Origin: Hymenopus coronatus
Lineage: Eukaryota; Arthropoda; Insecta; Mantodea; Hymenopodidae
Assembly (NCBI GenBank): GCA_030762935.1
Contig: CM060883.1
Span: 93,175,501 to 93,239,500, forward strand
DNA: 64,000 nt
Reading direction: 5' to 3'
Positions 33,803 to 45,367 of the stretch are shown piece by piece. The translations under genes were made by a program, and so were the position numbers. The notes beneath the pieces are model-generated. The model was given only the letters and a program-made list of their open reading frames with translations, was not told the origin of the DNA and made no database searches. Every line of letters begins with the position of its first letter. Within the stretch, counting starts at the first letter, position 1.

Positions 33803-34513
33803 CTGATGTGTACTATTCACATGACTTTCTCTATATCCCTGCAACAGATTATCCTTAAAAAAGCTTATGCTTCTATTTACTCCATGCTAACCTAGAAAAA
33901 TTAGCATAAATAATCTTATTACTTTCTTCCTTGTAAGTAGAAAGGAAATAAGGGAGTAGCATAAGTTAAAGCGATAGTCAAAAGCTGGTTACTATGTGAC
34001 TGAAGTTCCTTTGTTTGTATGGACATGAGTTGACAAATTCCTGTATGAGAAAAGTTAAGATTTTCGACCCCGAAAACAAAAACAATGAATATCTCAAAAA
34101 TGATCAACTCCAAGAAAAAAAAGGAAAACAACATAAATTGTGTGTTTTAATGTGCTCTACATTTTTTGTGTGGTAAGTTTTTGTCTATCTCTTATGGTTT
34201 AGCAGTTACACAAAATTCCGGAAAATTCACTCAGAATAAAGTAGTCTTCAGAGGCTATTCCCAGAAAATTCAAAATATACATTTTATTTGTCAGGTAAAT
34301 ATCTTTAATATACAATATTTTAATCAAAATCATTACAGCCATTTTTTAGAAAATCAAAATGTTCGAAAAAAAGTTCCACGTAAAGGGTAGTTTGGGGTGG
34401 GGGGATTTTTCTCAAAATCTTCGTGTCGCATCCCTAGAAGATTCCAAACTTAAATACCAAGTTTGGTATTTTACCGACTTTTCGCTTTTGAGTTATCTTG
34501 TTCACAGACACAC

Positions 34514-34560
<47 letters not shown>

Positions 34561-34698
34561 AACCTTTTTCTGAAAATACTTTTTTTAGATAAAGGGGACC
34601 CTAAAATATATATTTCCGGTGAAATCTCAGTATCGAATCTTTTGGTGGAGTGCAATACCTTCTCTATACACTATGTACATAGTTTGTATAGAAAAAGT
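33803..34698 (-). repeat. FX repeat with AAAAAT on both sides
   Basis: AAAAAT at 33797-33802 and 34699-34704 flanks the element. It starts CTGATGTGTACTATTCACAT and ends in the palindrome around CACTATGTACATAG. A (CA)n tract of about 45 bases at 34514-34558 occupies the family's microsatellite position. Confidence 0.88.
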
Positions 34699-34704
34699 AA
34701 AAAT

Positions 34705-35139
34705 GTTGTCAAATTTATCCAGTTGTTGAAATATAAATCTGATACGAGAAAATATCTATTTATATTTTCTCCTTTCTTGTCATTTAGGCAGAATGTTTGG
34801 TTCACTTCTTTGCCTCTTCAGACAAGTGATAGAAGCTTTATTACACGTAATTCTGCATACTTCTTCTCACATGATGTGTGTGCTTGTTAATTCTCAGACT
34901 TTCATAATCTATTCTTGATATTCAAATCATGCTGTTTGTAACACATATCTATTTTCAAACTACCAAATATATGACTGAACAAAAATTTGACTTTATTTCA
35001 TACAACCAAATACATAGAATAACATTTTGGGTCCCTAACAACATCTTTGCTTCTATCTTCACTATTGCACAGCATGTGGCAGAATGTTTTTATTGTTAAT
35101 TATGTGATGTGATGGCTTTCTTTGTTATGGATAGAAACT
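34705..35139. other. No gene seen
   Basis: AT-rich spacer without recognised features. Confidence 0.45.
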
Positions 35140-36500
35140 AACATCTTTGCATAAGCTTTGGTGGCTAGTGACCATTGTGTCTAGATCTTCTGGGAAGGCT
35201 GCATCTTGGCTGAATTTCTTGCCAAAGTTTCGCCTCACTATTTGGTGCTTCATCAGAGCTTGTCCTCTCTCCACTACAGTTGCCAGATGAACTGTGCTGG
35301 CTTTTTTTTTTCCCCCCGAGTGGAATTGAAAAATCCACCTTAAGCACTGACCTGGGCAAGCCTGGAGTGTCGGGGTCTCCCATGTGGGCAAACCAACTAA
35401 GAAACTCCTCCACCGGTATTAGAAGGAAGTAAGGAGAGGCGGTACTGCATGATTGCACCACGGATTCAAGGTGATATTTATCTGACTGCAGAGGGCAGTC
35501 AGGGGAGTGAATGAGGGCCAGGAGACAGACTTGACCGGGGCCCAGACTGTCACAGCGGCGGATTCTGGGAGAGGAATGAAGGAATTTGGGGATGAAGGAT
35601 GGAGTTATCCAGACGTAATAGTCTTTCGCAGTGAATCCAAGGCTCAGTGTTGGTTCTTGGAGCAGCCCCATTTTGTGAATGGCCCTTGGAGAGGGACTGC
35701 TCAGCGGAGTGGAGCTGCGGCTGCTGGAGGTCCTGTTGAAGCTGCAACTGGATAGCTCAGCGGTGGTGGACTGTAGTGTGGAGATGGCAGCTTGAATGTC
35801 CTGCAGTTTTTCTGTGAAGCTACTGCAGAGCTCTTCAAGGGCAGCTAAGCGAGCGCTAACGTTCAGGATCTCCGCGTGCTTCTATCGCTGCGTCTATCAA
35901 CGGTGCAGGTGGCGTGGTGTCGATGATGGTAGTTGGCGGTGGTGTAATCCGGGCTGGTGGTGTCGGAGGCCTGCTCCTAGGGTAAAGAGGGTACTGGGCG
36001 GAGATTGGGTGGTGTTGGTACCACAGTGGTGGCACTGCGGCGGTGAAGAGCAGACGTCGGCTGTATGCCCGAGGGCACAGCAGCATTGGCAGGGCCAGTG
36101 GCGTTCCTGTCTGCTAGCCTCGACGACCAGGAGTCGCCTAATAAGGGCAATCGTGATGCCAAGGCAGCTTTAAAGTCAGCCTGGTCCAGCATCCCCACTC
36201 GTACCAAGGGCGTTGGTCCCCAGTCGCAGTTAATGCACGTGGCCCTCAAACAAGAAGGCCACCGCGACTGCGCGGCAATGAGCAGATGCCAGGTGGAAAG
36301 ATCCTGAGGGACCCCCCCATACCACGGCACTGAATTGGGGCGGTGGTGGCATTGGAGATGCCTGCAACTGCGGTGACGGCTGGCGGTGAAGCTGGGCTTG
36401 CCGCAACCGGTGGCAACAGAGATACTGCCAGGAAAGAGGCGTCGGTTGCTGCCTTAGCAGCGGTGGCTCTGCGCTGTCTCTTCTTTGCCATGTAGTCAGC
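35140..36500 (-). pseudogene. Non-LTR retrotransposon ORF1 (gag-like) remnant
   Basis: On the minus strand the likely start is near 36491 (MAKKRQRRATAAKAATDASF, alanine/proline-rich). It is followed by TPLVRVGMLDQADFKAAL, the kind of segment that precedes zinc knuckles, then in another frame HWPCQCCCALGHTADVCSSP, a C-x2-C-x4-H-x4-C knuckle, and QCHHCG, the start of a second. Proline/threonine-rich sequence follows. Frames shift at least twice. GC content is far above the intron average. Antisense open frames across it are shadows. Confidence 0.5.
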
Positions 36501-36817
36501 TTGAAGATCAAGCTCCGACTCTGCTGGCTATGTGGTTATATGCTATTTATTGAGCCAGCACCTCTCGCGCTTATTGGTTGGTGGTCAGCCAATTCTAATT
36601 AGGGTCTGCCGGAAGTGTTAAGATGTCTGCCGTTGTCTGAGTTTAAGGTGTGTTGTTTGTAAATTTCTATGCTTTCTCTTACCATGCTGTGTAGGAATAT
36701 GCCAGTAGCTGTATTTAGTTGAAATCTATGAGGTGTCATGTAGATATGACATGTTCTGTGAGAGCTAGTTCAAACAGGAGACAAGAGCATATTAGAAGTT
36801 TAAAATTGACCCAGCTA

Positions 36818-36960
36818 TGTACATAGTGTATAGAGAAGTATTGTATATCACCCAAAAATTTGATACCAAGAGTTCACCAGAAATATATGTTTTTGAAATC
36901 CCCTGAATCCAAAAAATGTCCGTGTGTGTGGTGTGTATGCGGTGTGTGTGCGTGTGCGTG
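36818..36960 (+). repeat. FX repeat, 5' fragment
   Basis: GTACATAGTGTATAGAGAAG through TTTGATACCAAGAG to the GT microsatellite at about 36920-36960, where it ends abruptly against a non-LTR fragment. Confidence 0.75.
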
Positions 36961-36964
36961 GTTT

Positions 36965-37330
36965 TTTCTTTTGCATTGATGCAGCCAGGGAAATAAATTT
37001 TTTAGTGTTATATAAATAGCTTCTATTTCTCCATCAAAATGTGTGGTATTTTTTCCAACATTTCTATTAAAGGAAATGAACTGGCATATACCACCTGCTC
37101 CAGCCTCCTCATTGGTATCAGAGATATCTGTGTATACATGTGTCCATTCGTGAGTTGTATGATTTAGATTTAAGGTTTCTAGTGTGACGGCTTTAGCTAT
37201 ATCAGGACTAACATTTATTTTGAGTTCATATTTTAGATTTAACTGGTGTTCATTTGTAATAGTTTCAGTAGGGTTGATGCAAGTGATGAGATTTTCTCTT
37301 TGAGTTGGCAATTTTAATTTGTTTTTAATT
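36965..37330 (-). pseudogene. Non-LTR retrotransposon RNase H domain fragment
   Basis: Minus-strand frame of about 120 residues: VTLETLNLNH, then EWTHVYTDISDTNEEAGAGG (the YTDGS motif reads YTDIS), CQFISFNRNVG, THFDGEIEAIYITL. This is the RNase H found at the C-terminal side of I/Loa-group non-LTR ORF2 proteins; D (YTD) and E (GEIEAI) are retained. The flanking reverse transcriptase is absent. Confidence 0.75.
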
Positions 37331-37559
37331 TATTGTATGAATCCAGATTGTGTTTTTACATTATATACATTTGAATTATTACTCCATTTATTGAAATTTG
37401 GAGATTTTTATCGTTTTATCATTGATTTTATTTTGCCAAATGATGTGTCCCAATTAAATTTCTAAATATTTGCATTAGGGAAAAGCTATCACCCATTTTT
37501 TTTACGTAGTTGGATCAAATTTGAAACAGCAAACTCCAGAAAAGTCTAGAAAGGGAAAC
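37331..37559. other. No gene seen
   Basis: Spacer between the RNase H fragment and a PLE fragment. Confidence 0.4.
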
Positions 37560-38430
37560 CATGGTCACCGAGAGATCAAAACATTATGAAACCTTTCAAA
37601 AAATAGATTTAAAAGCCTATTACCTACATTTATTTACAGGAAACCTACTCAAACAGACAATTATATAAAAGCCAATAGTTATAATCCAAGAGCACATAAA
37701 CAAGCAATCTTCAATAGCCTTGCACATAGACTGGTTAACATGCCAGTTCTAGAAAATGAATACAAGGCAGAATACTACAAAATAGTTGAAATTGCAAATA
37801 AAAATGGTAACACAAGATCCCTCATAGATAAAAGAATAAAACTAGCTAAGAAGAAATTCCTAAAAAAGAAACCATGCTCTCAGCAATATAACAAAAGATG
37901 AGCTACTAGAAATTCACATACCACCCATGGGCATTTGACAAGTTTCAAAACATTTTCAAAAAATACAACATTCAGCTAGCACTAATAAACCATCACATCA
38001 TAAAAATTAATTAGGCTCAAATCTCAAGGACGTCATCAGCAAAGAAGAAATCGGGCATATACAAAATGGAATGCAAGAATTGTAATCAGATTTATATTGG
38101 AAAAACAAGAAGAAATCTAGAAACAAGATCCAAAGAACACTTCAGAAATATAAATAAAAAACAATTGGAAAAATCAGCACTTGCCACCCACTTTTGAACA
38201 AAACACCATAATATAAATTCAGAACCAAAATTTCTAAAACACATAGCAGGAAAACAAGGAGCAACAAACACATAGCTGGCCACATGGGAACACATCTTCA
38301 TTGTAAAATTTCGAGATTCCACAGAAGGATGAGTTTAGCAAGTTCATTGAACCACCACCAGAGGAGACAGCACTTACAACAACGCCAGCTTCACCACAAG
38401 AAGTTAGCCGATGTCCTGTTGAAAATGAAG
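37560..38430 (+). pseudogene. Penelope-like element fragment: RT end and GIY-YIG endonuclease
   Basis: FIYRKPTQTDNYIKANSYNP, HKQAIFNSLAHRLVNMPV and KKFLKKKP form the C-terminal part of the reverse transcriptase. They are followed by SGIYKMECKNCNQIYIGKTR and RNLETRSKEHFRNI (GIY...CxxC...YIG) and a FIEPPPEETALTTT tail. Frames are broken several times. It is colinear with the near-intact element at 42945-44993. Confidence 0.78.
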
Positions 38431-39148
38431 GTAACTAGAAGCAAAAAACAAAAGACAATGGAAGAGGAGGGATCTCTAGTTAAAGGAATATTTAATACAG
38501 TCACATTTTTCAGCCTCTCAGAAGTTGTTATTGATAAATTGGTATTATTGCAGCAAGGTTATAACTGAAGGAGGGGAAAATATCAGATTTTGAACAAACT
38601 TTGTTTCATATGCCTACAGCCATTAATTCTACTACATGAAATTATAAAAGTTAGTCTTCTCTAATTCCTCTATTGAGTGCACTAAATAAACAATCCTGAA
38701 TGTATGTATGGGGCAGCCATATATAGGATGCATGTATGTAAACACACACGAGCGCGCATGCACACATGCACACAAAGTTTGAGAAAGAGTTGGAATGATT
38801 TTTAAGTGCACAAAAAAAAGGGGGGGGGGAAAAGTGACAATTATCAGAGATTATCCGAAGCATTATGACTTTCACTGTGGACTGCATGTATTGCATTCTG
38901 AGTCCAAGGAACACACCCCTATTCTCACAGTTCTGGTATCATAAGTGCATAATTTGATAGTAATTATTTCTTGCAATAGCTGCAAAAGGGGTGAATTAGC
39001 AAGATGGTCTTATAAATTGGAGTGGGTTGCCAATTTTGTCTGCTTCTCAATGGCCTTTCCGAGCTGGAAATCTAAAATCTAAAAAACAATACAGAATCGT
39101 TCTGTTGATAATGTATAACATACCACCACCGAAAAATCACACTAATCA
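38431..39148. other. No gene seen
   Basis: AT-rich, with a purine run at 38812-38832 and a short CA/GC-alternating patch near 38740. No family recognised. Confidence 0.45.
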
Positions 39149-39425
39149 CCTATGTATTGAAACACATTTCCCATTCCTTGTTTATGCTTCTGCTATTCGA
39201 GAAACTATAACCGAATGCCACACACATTTATTGACAATTTTACTGGTTTAAAACTTACACTCTAAATTCTGCCAATTGAAAATTTAACACCACAGTACCT
39301 TAACCTATGTATTGAAACACATTTCCCTTTCCTTGTTTTTGCTTCTGCTATTCAAGAAACCAACCAAACACCACACATGTATTGCCCATTATACTGAATT
39401 AAAACTTACATCTAAATTTACTTCT
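39149..39425 (+). repeat. Direct repeat pair, 155-bp spacing
   Basis: CCTATGTATTGAAACACATT begins both copies (39149 and 39304). They stay similar through TTTCCTTGTTT, GCTTCTGCTATTC-AGAAAC and CACCACACA/GCCACACAC to AAAACTTACA. It looks like an old tandem duplication. Confidence 0.7.
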
Positions 39426-39747
39426 TAATTGTACATTTAATGCCTCAAAATCTTATTTTTGGGTGCACTTTTAACCCACACAAGCCATACTCAACACAAG
39501 TGTAGATCTAAATATGGTGGCTTGGCAAAAACAGTGCATAAGGTTAGGGCATTTGCTATCTATTCTTTCTATATCTGTGATTGGAGATCCCTGATACTTT
39601 GGGGGCTTTGGTGCAGTGCACCAGCCCAGCTACTCTCTTATTGAAAATCTATGAGGTATATAACTAAGCTGCTTTGAATCTCATTTCTTTACTGTATGCT
39701 GTTTATTTTAGTCCCATGCTTTAACTAGCAAAGTATTTTTCTTACAG

Positions 39748-39911
39748 ATGAAATGCGCTGCAGGAGGGAATTCTATGCTAAGCACCCAGAAGCTCAGCCA
39801 ACAAGCCAAATGGATGCAGGTGATGTGACAGACCATGCATACTTCTATGCCGCTGACGAAGCAATAAGTCTTTCATTAGAGTATTATCACTCTGAAGAAT
39901 GTTCACAACAG
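39748..39911 (+). CDS. Psc: PCGF exon 3: linker between RING and RAWUL
   Basis: Residues 89-143. The acceptor is TTTTTCTTACAG and the donor GTGAGC. The split codon gives N, producing FQNEMRCRREFYAKHPEA, the conserved segment after the RING (NEM-R-RR-FY). It is followed by a short variable acidic stretch and by the DEAISLSLEYY motif, which is conserved in arthropod Psc-like proteins and resembles the DDEIISLSIEFF segment of vertebrate Bmi1. It ends in phase 0 at codon CAG. The local GC content is higher than in the surrounding intron. Confidence 0.93.
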
Positions 39912-40570
39912 GTGAGCAAATCATATATTTTAGTTGTAGCATACCCCTACAGTGTACATACTAGGAGTAGAGTTTAGAGATAAAAGCGGATGCACCTGCA
40001 ATAGGGAAGTGGTTGGCCTCAGAGTTGAAGGTGCAAGAGGATGAACATTTGGGTAGAAAGATAAGGAGCTATAAATAAATATGCAAGGATATGAGGAGAC
40101 AGAGATAATGTATGGTTAGGGGCGAGAGAACCCACGAGTTACCCAAACCCCATTCAGCCCTTGCCTGTGCATTGTAAATGTTGCAGTTAATACCAGTAAA
40201 ATAAAACTAAGCCCATTCAGTGTATGTCGGTCCTAGAACGTCAGCAGCTCTTGTGACCTAGTTATTGGAAATTTTATAATAAAATCCATGCTTATGCCGA
40301 CTTAACTTCAAGAGGGCTCAGCTATGTTAGCATTTTGAATCTTGCCACTAATAACGATTGCTGAAGCTTAAGCAACATTACCTCTTATTAAAGTAAATGC
40401 AATTTATTCAAAATAACAATATCAAGTACCCTAAAATATTTCCCATCTTCAATATGATGTCTAAATTTTATTGAAAGATTTATTTGTTAATTTATTACAC
40501 TGAATGATAAATGAGTTTCCCTAGTGACACAAAATAAAATGTACATTTAATGGTTTTAAACAAGAAATAT
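39912..40570. other. Intron 3, proximal part: no gene seen
   Basis: Sequence beyond the exon 3 donor; no coding or repeat family recognised. Confidence 0.45.
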
Positions 40571-41590
40571 TCGATGTGTTCTTTTCAGATGACTTTCTCT
40601 ACATCTCTGTAACAAATTATTGTTAAAAAGTTTATTCTTTTATCTATTTCATGCTTATCGAGATAAACTAACAAAAATTGCCCTTATCACTTGGTTCCTT
40701 GTAAGTAGAAGGAAAAAAAATCTAATTCTATTCACATGATGTCCTCTAGCTTTTTGGTAAACAAACCTTTTATTCAAAACATTAATCTGTCATTTACATC
40801 ATGCTAATCAAGATAAACATAAGAATTAGTCTTATTACAAGCTTCCTTGTAAGTAGAAGGGAAAAAAGAAAATACACACGCTAAAGTGATAGTGTCATCC
40901 TTTAAAAGCTGGTCACTATGTGAAACAATTGAGGTTCGGTATACAAACGAGAAAAAAGATTGAGAAAAGTTTAAGTAGATAAAATTAACACCAATAATCC
41001 AGAATGTATCAAAAACAGGTAACTGTACAAAAAAAACAGAAAAAAAAAAGATTATGACATAAATTGTGTGTTTTAATGAGATCTACATTTTTTTGTGTAG
41101 TAAGTTTTTGTAATTCTCTTACTGTTTGCCAGTTATATAAAAATCATTCAGAATCAAGAGGTCTTCAGAGGTTATTCCCAGAAAATTCAAGATATTCATT
41201 TTGTTTGTCATAAAAATATTTTAAACAAGGTATGTTAATCAAAATCATAACAATATTTTAAACATAAGGTATTTTAATCAAAATTGGTAAGCCATTTTTG
41301 AGAAAATCAAAATTTTCGAAAAATGTGCCATGTAAAGCGTGTTTGGGGTGAAGAGGGAGATTTTTTTGAAAATCTTTGTGTTGCATTCTTGGAAGATATC
41401 AAACTTAAATATCAAGTTTGGTATTTAATGGTCTTTTCGCTTTTGAGGTATGCTGTCCACAAAAACATACATGCACACATAGACCTTTTTCCAAAAATGC
41501 TTTTTTTAGATTCAGGGAGTCCCAAAACATGTTTTTCTGGTGAAATCTCGGTATCAACTTTTTGAGTGTACATAGTATATTTTGAGAAAG
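40571..41590 (-). repeat. FX repeat, subfamily with duplicated terminal segment
   Basis: The CTGATGTG-type end is present twice: TCGATGTGTTCTTTTCAGAT at 40571 and TCTAATTCTATTCACATGAT at about 40720. Each is followed by a copy of the same ~150-base segment (GCTTATCGAGATAAAC / GCTAATCAAGATAAAC). The same doubled structure occurs in the copy ending at 48497. The rest of the FX body follows to the decayed palindrome end. Confidence 0.75.
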
Positions 41591-41739
41591 AAAAAAACAT
41601 ATAAGTGAGTATTATAATACATATTTTACCATGCATTATAAAAATTATATAAAACTAGCTGCCTGCCCTGGTTTCACACGGGTGGTGTAACCAATTAAAA
41701 AAACTCAGTCAAAATCTTCCGTTTACAGTATGAATTTGC

Positions 41740-42420
41740 AATGAAGTAAAATTACAATTACATAATTTGACAATACTTTATTGTAATGCCTTGTAATGTA
41801 CAAATTTGCTTCCGGAGATAAAATAAATAGCGGTGATGTTTTGCCGACTCTTGAGCACGCAAAGTACAACTAGCCATGCAAAAACCACAACAATTGAAGG
41901 TATATTCTACACACTTCTAACGATTGACCTTGGGATTTATTGTCATTGCAAATCCAAGGCACGCAAGAAGCAACATGCTTAAATTCAAAAGGAAAGTCGG
42001 TTGACATTAGTGGTATTCTTGGAATAAGTATGTCCTTGCCTTTGAGCTTTCCTATGATATAGTAGTTTAAATCAAATTTTTCATAATTTTTTTAACAGTG
42101 AGTTTTGTTCCGCTGCATAATTTTGGCTGATTGAGATTGCGTAGCATAATTATCACCGAGTCAACCTTGAGCTGTAAATTGTGTGGCGGTATTCCTGGTA
42201 AATCCAATGAATTTAGGAATTCAGTAAGATAACTGACAACTTCATTTGGATTGGTAATGGATCTCCATTAAACCCAAAATATTACTTGATCAAATGTAAT
42301 AAGAGCAGCGCAATTGTAGTGTGATGGTGACGTGGGTAGCTTCATGTTCTTTAGCTAGCTCATGTATCACATAACATCTAATAACCAATATCTGCAATAG
42401 TAAGTTAAAACTAAAATGTA
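41740..42420 (-). pseudogene. Helitron Rep-helicase C-terminal remnant
   Basis: Minus-strand segments include NPNEVVSYLTEFLNSLDLPG, PPHNLQLKVDSVIMLRNLN, QPKLCSGTKLTV, ACLGFAMTIN and the final CGFCMASCTLRAQE region. This is the order seen at the end of the Helitron PIF1-like helicase. Stops and small frameshifts occur throughout, and the Rep domain is missing. Confidence 0.8.
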
Positions 42421-42944
42421 TCCTGTTATTCTCCACCATTTTCAGATTCCAAGAAGGGTAATGGTTCTGTGCGTTGTATATAACTTGTTAGTTTTAAAGA
42501 ATTGCAACAAAATATTCTATGACCAAGGGAACGATAGTTAATACATAAGAAATTTATTTGATTTTCACAGTTATCTTGCGTCATTGTCTCCATAACTGGG
42601 TGCATTCCCTTAGCACTGAAGAAGAAAAATAGAGCAGGAGGTATTACAGCCATCTGGTGGCAAATAATAAGTACGTATTTAACATGTTCGTTGCTAGAAA
42701 AGCTCCATTATTTTAAACGATAGGCATACGGAAAGGACAGTTCATATTTAAAACTGTATTTGAATTTCACTGCTGTGTTGTGTCATCTCGATAAACTGTT
42801 TCGTTACCTTAACATTGGATGGGGAGGGAAAATACCACTATGGCCATCTAGTGGCAAATAAATAAGTACTTACTCTAGCTGTTAGTCGCCAGGAAAGTTT
42901 CTTGCTGCTTTATTTTAAACAATAGGATTAAGGAAAAGTCATCC

Positions 42945-44993
42945 TGATATATGGTGGACTTTGAGACAGTGATGTGTTTTAACAATTAAAATTTAGTTGA
43001 GTCGATTTTGTAACACTACATCACTTACTTTTTTACTTCGGAAAACATGTTTCAGAAGCCATGTGCTTCCATTGTCAATTCCTTGGTCGACTGCCGGCAT
43101 TGCTTGCTGTGGTGGTTGTCTCTGTCCTTGGTGGTGGTTTGATGAACCTCTGAATGAGTAGATCGCCTGGCGGGATTTCAAAATTGAAAACCCGGTTCTT
43201 GTTTTTCCAAATATATATGTTTTCCCAAACTTTTAATTCTGTCTTCCTTGTGATGTTTTTGAGGATTTTTGGGCTTCTATTTATGGTGTGTTTCTCTTTC
43301 CATAAATGCCAAGCTACTGCAGATTTGTCTTCTTGTTTGAGTTTAATATTTCTGTGGTGTTCTTTTGCCCTGGTTTTTATATTTCTTTTTGTTTGGCCGA
43401 TGTAGATTTTTTCACAGTCATTACAGCTGAACTGATATATTCCTGGTTTGTTTTCTTGTGGGATATCATCTCTTAATTTAGAATTTAAAACGTTTTTTAT
43501 AGAGTGATTGTTTTTAGGGGCTAGAATGATGTTATGTCGTTTGAAGATCCCCTGGAATTTGTAGAAAGTTGTAGGGTGGTATGTAAACTTCTTGTAGATC
43601 TTGTTTTCTTTCTGGTTTTGAGTGAGTGTGCTGACTTCTTTAATTCTCTTTCTATTTTTGGCCTTATTAACTTTTTTGTACACCAGTTCTGCCCGAAATC
43701 CATTCTCTGTAGCTATGTCCAATATTTTAGACACATTGGTATTCTGTTTTGCCCATTGGTACATTTACCAATCTGTGTGTAAGGCTGTTGAGTAAAGCAT
43801 CCTGATGGGGAATGGGATTGTAACTCTTTTGTTTTATATAGCTGTTGGTGTGGGTAGGTTTTCTGTAGATGCCAAATGTAAGGTGATTTTTAGTTTTGAT
43901 GATTTTTAGGTCGAGGAATGTTAGTTGTCCATCATATTCCTTCTCCATTGTGAACTTTATAGACTTTTCTTGCATATTTAGGAGTTTTAGTGCGTCTTCT
44001 AGGCGTTTTTCTGGGACTATTGCAAAGATGTCGTCTACATAGCGGTACCATATTTTGAACATCCAGGGGAAATGCCTTTTTAATCCTAGTTTCCATAGTG
44101 CTCATGAAGAGTTCTGCTAATATTGGTGACAGCGGGCTGCCCATACCTAAACCAGATGTTTGTTTGTAATATTTCCCGTTAAATGTGAAAAAATTTTGAT
44201 TTATGCACAGATTCGTTAATATGATGTATTCTCGGACTTCTTCTGTTGTTTTCCCTATTGCAAGTAACCAGTTTTTGATGTGGGATTGTATGCTTTCTGT
44301 AGGTATGCTTGGAAACAGAGCAGTAACATCAAAGGAAACTAACATATCGGTTTTTTCCAATTATATGTTTTTAATTTTATCGATCAGACCTAGAGAGTTT
44401 TTTATACTTGTTTCAAATTTAGGGAAGGAAGAGAATCTGTTTGTTAACCATTTTGCTAGATTATATGTAGGTGCACTTATATTGTTTATAATTGGTCTCA
44501 TTGCATTTCCCGGCTTGTGTATTTTTGGAAGGCCATAAATTCTGGGCAGAACTGGATTATCAACTTTAATTTTGCATTTTTCTTTTTTGTCTATTAGTTT
44601 ACATTCTTGAATACTGGCATTTAATTTAACTATACATTGGTTTAGAGGGTTCTTTTGTACTGTAGAGTATTCTTCTTTTTCTAAAGGTGTTTCCATTCTT
44701 TCTACATATTCAGTTTTGTCCATAATTACTATTGTGTTTCCTTTGTCAGCTTTGCTATAAATTACCGGTTTGCTTTTTAATGCTCTTATTACATTTTTTG
44801 GGGGGTTAGTTTTCTTTTTGCTTCCTATTGTTTCGATAATTTGGCAACATTCACTTTTTATTATGCTTTTATCAATATCATTTATGTGCTGGGTGGCTAT
44901 TTGTACGTCCGCAATGTAATCGTCAATTTTATCTGAAAAATCGACGCAAGTTTTCATCCCTTTGTTTAAGAAATCCAGTTCTGATTTGGTGAA
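42945..44993 (-). mobile_element. Penelope-like retroelement, near intact, nested in the Helitron
   Basis: It is bounded by similar short words (GAAAAGTCA at about 42936 and GAAAGGTCA at about 44993) that look like a target duplication. It carries a reverse transcriptase and a GIY-YIG endonuclease in one order, typical of endonuclease-bearing Penelope-like elements. A hammerhead-like hairpin lies just past the coding region at 43049-43070. The Helitron internal repeat is continuous when the element is removed. Confidence 0.85.
43075..44957 (-). pseudogene. Penelope RT + GIY-YIG endonuclease, three lesions
   Basis: Coding order on the minus strand: PVIYSKADKGNTIVIMDK and RIYGLPKIHKPGNAMRPIIN (RT fingers) at 44957-44361; a single in-frame TAA at 44361-44363; then SFDVTALFPSIP (catalytic aspartate) and QTSGLGMGSPLSPILAELFM. 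A frameshift near 44070 leads to RYVDDIFAI (YVDD at about 44041), FLDLKI and YRKPTHTNSYI. A second frameshift near 43745 leads to the endonuclease: GIYQFSCNDCEKIYIGQTKR with the GIY at about 43443 and YIG at about 43404, then EHHRNI and FNFEIPPGD. About 620 residues in all. All core catalytic motifs are present, so this copy is young. Confidence 0.9.
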
Positions 44994-45367
44994 AGGTCAG
45001 TTAATATATGAAAATCTATTTGAATTTCACTGCTGCGTTGCGTCATTGTGTCGATAAACTGGTGTGTTACCTTAACATTGAATGGGGAGGGAAAACATAG
45101 CAGTACTTCAACCATGTAGCAACAAATTACCATGATACCACTGCCATCTGGTGGTTATTAACTGAAATGCATTTGCTTGGCACGGTTTTTATTTGTTTTA
45201 TGAGATTTTAAATACTTTCCTGTACTATTTTTAATCATTTTTTATTCCACAAACCTTGTCGTGACAGTAACGAACACAACAAAAAAAAAGAATAGTTCAA
45301 TTTGATGCAGTAGTTCGGAAGTGATACGTGTGCATACATTTCAGCGATGCATTTTTATATATATAGA

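Larger units (their letters stand above)
41655..45367 (-). mobile_element. Helitron with both termini, carrying a nested Penelope-like element
   Basis: On the minus strand it begins TCTATATATATAAAAATG at 45367 and ends GGGCAGGCAGCTAG at 41655, i.e. 5' TC and 3' CTAG. It is flanked by A at 41654 and T at 45368, the AT target expected for Helitrons. A helicase remnant lies at 41740-42420. Repeated ~170-190 bp units (TTTGAATTTCACTGCTG ... GCCATCTAGTGGCAAATAA) lie at 42550-42940 and 45020-45170. The PLE at 42945-44993 splits these units. Confidence 0.82.

Noticed and set aside
35796..36307. Plus-strand open frames of 125 and 80 codons in the GC-rich block
   Set aside because: They are antisense to the gag-like ORF1 remnant, whose zinc-knuckle motif lies on the minus strand; GC-rich DNA keeps antisense frames open.
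38284..38568. 94-codon open frame as a separate gene
   Set aside because: Its first half is the tail of the PLE endonuclease fragment in a shifted frame; the rest has no family signal.
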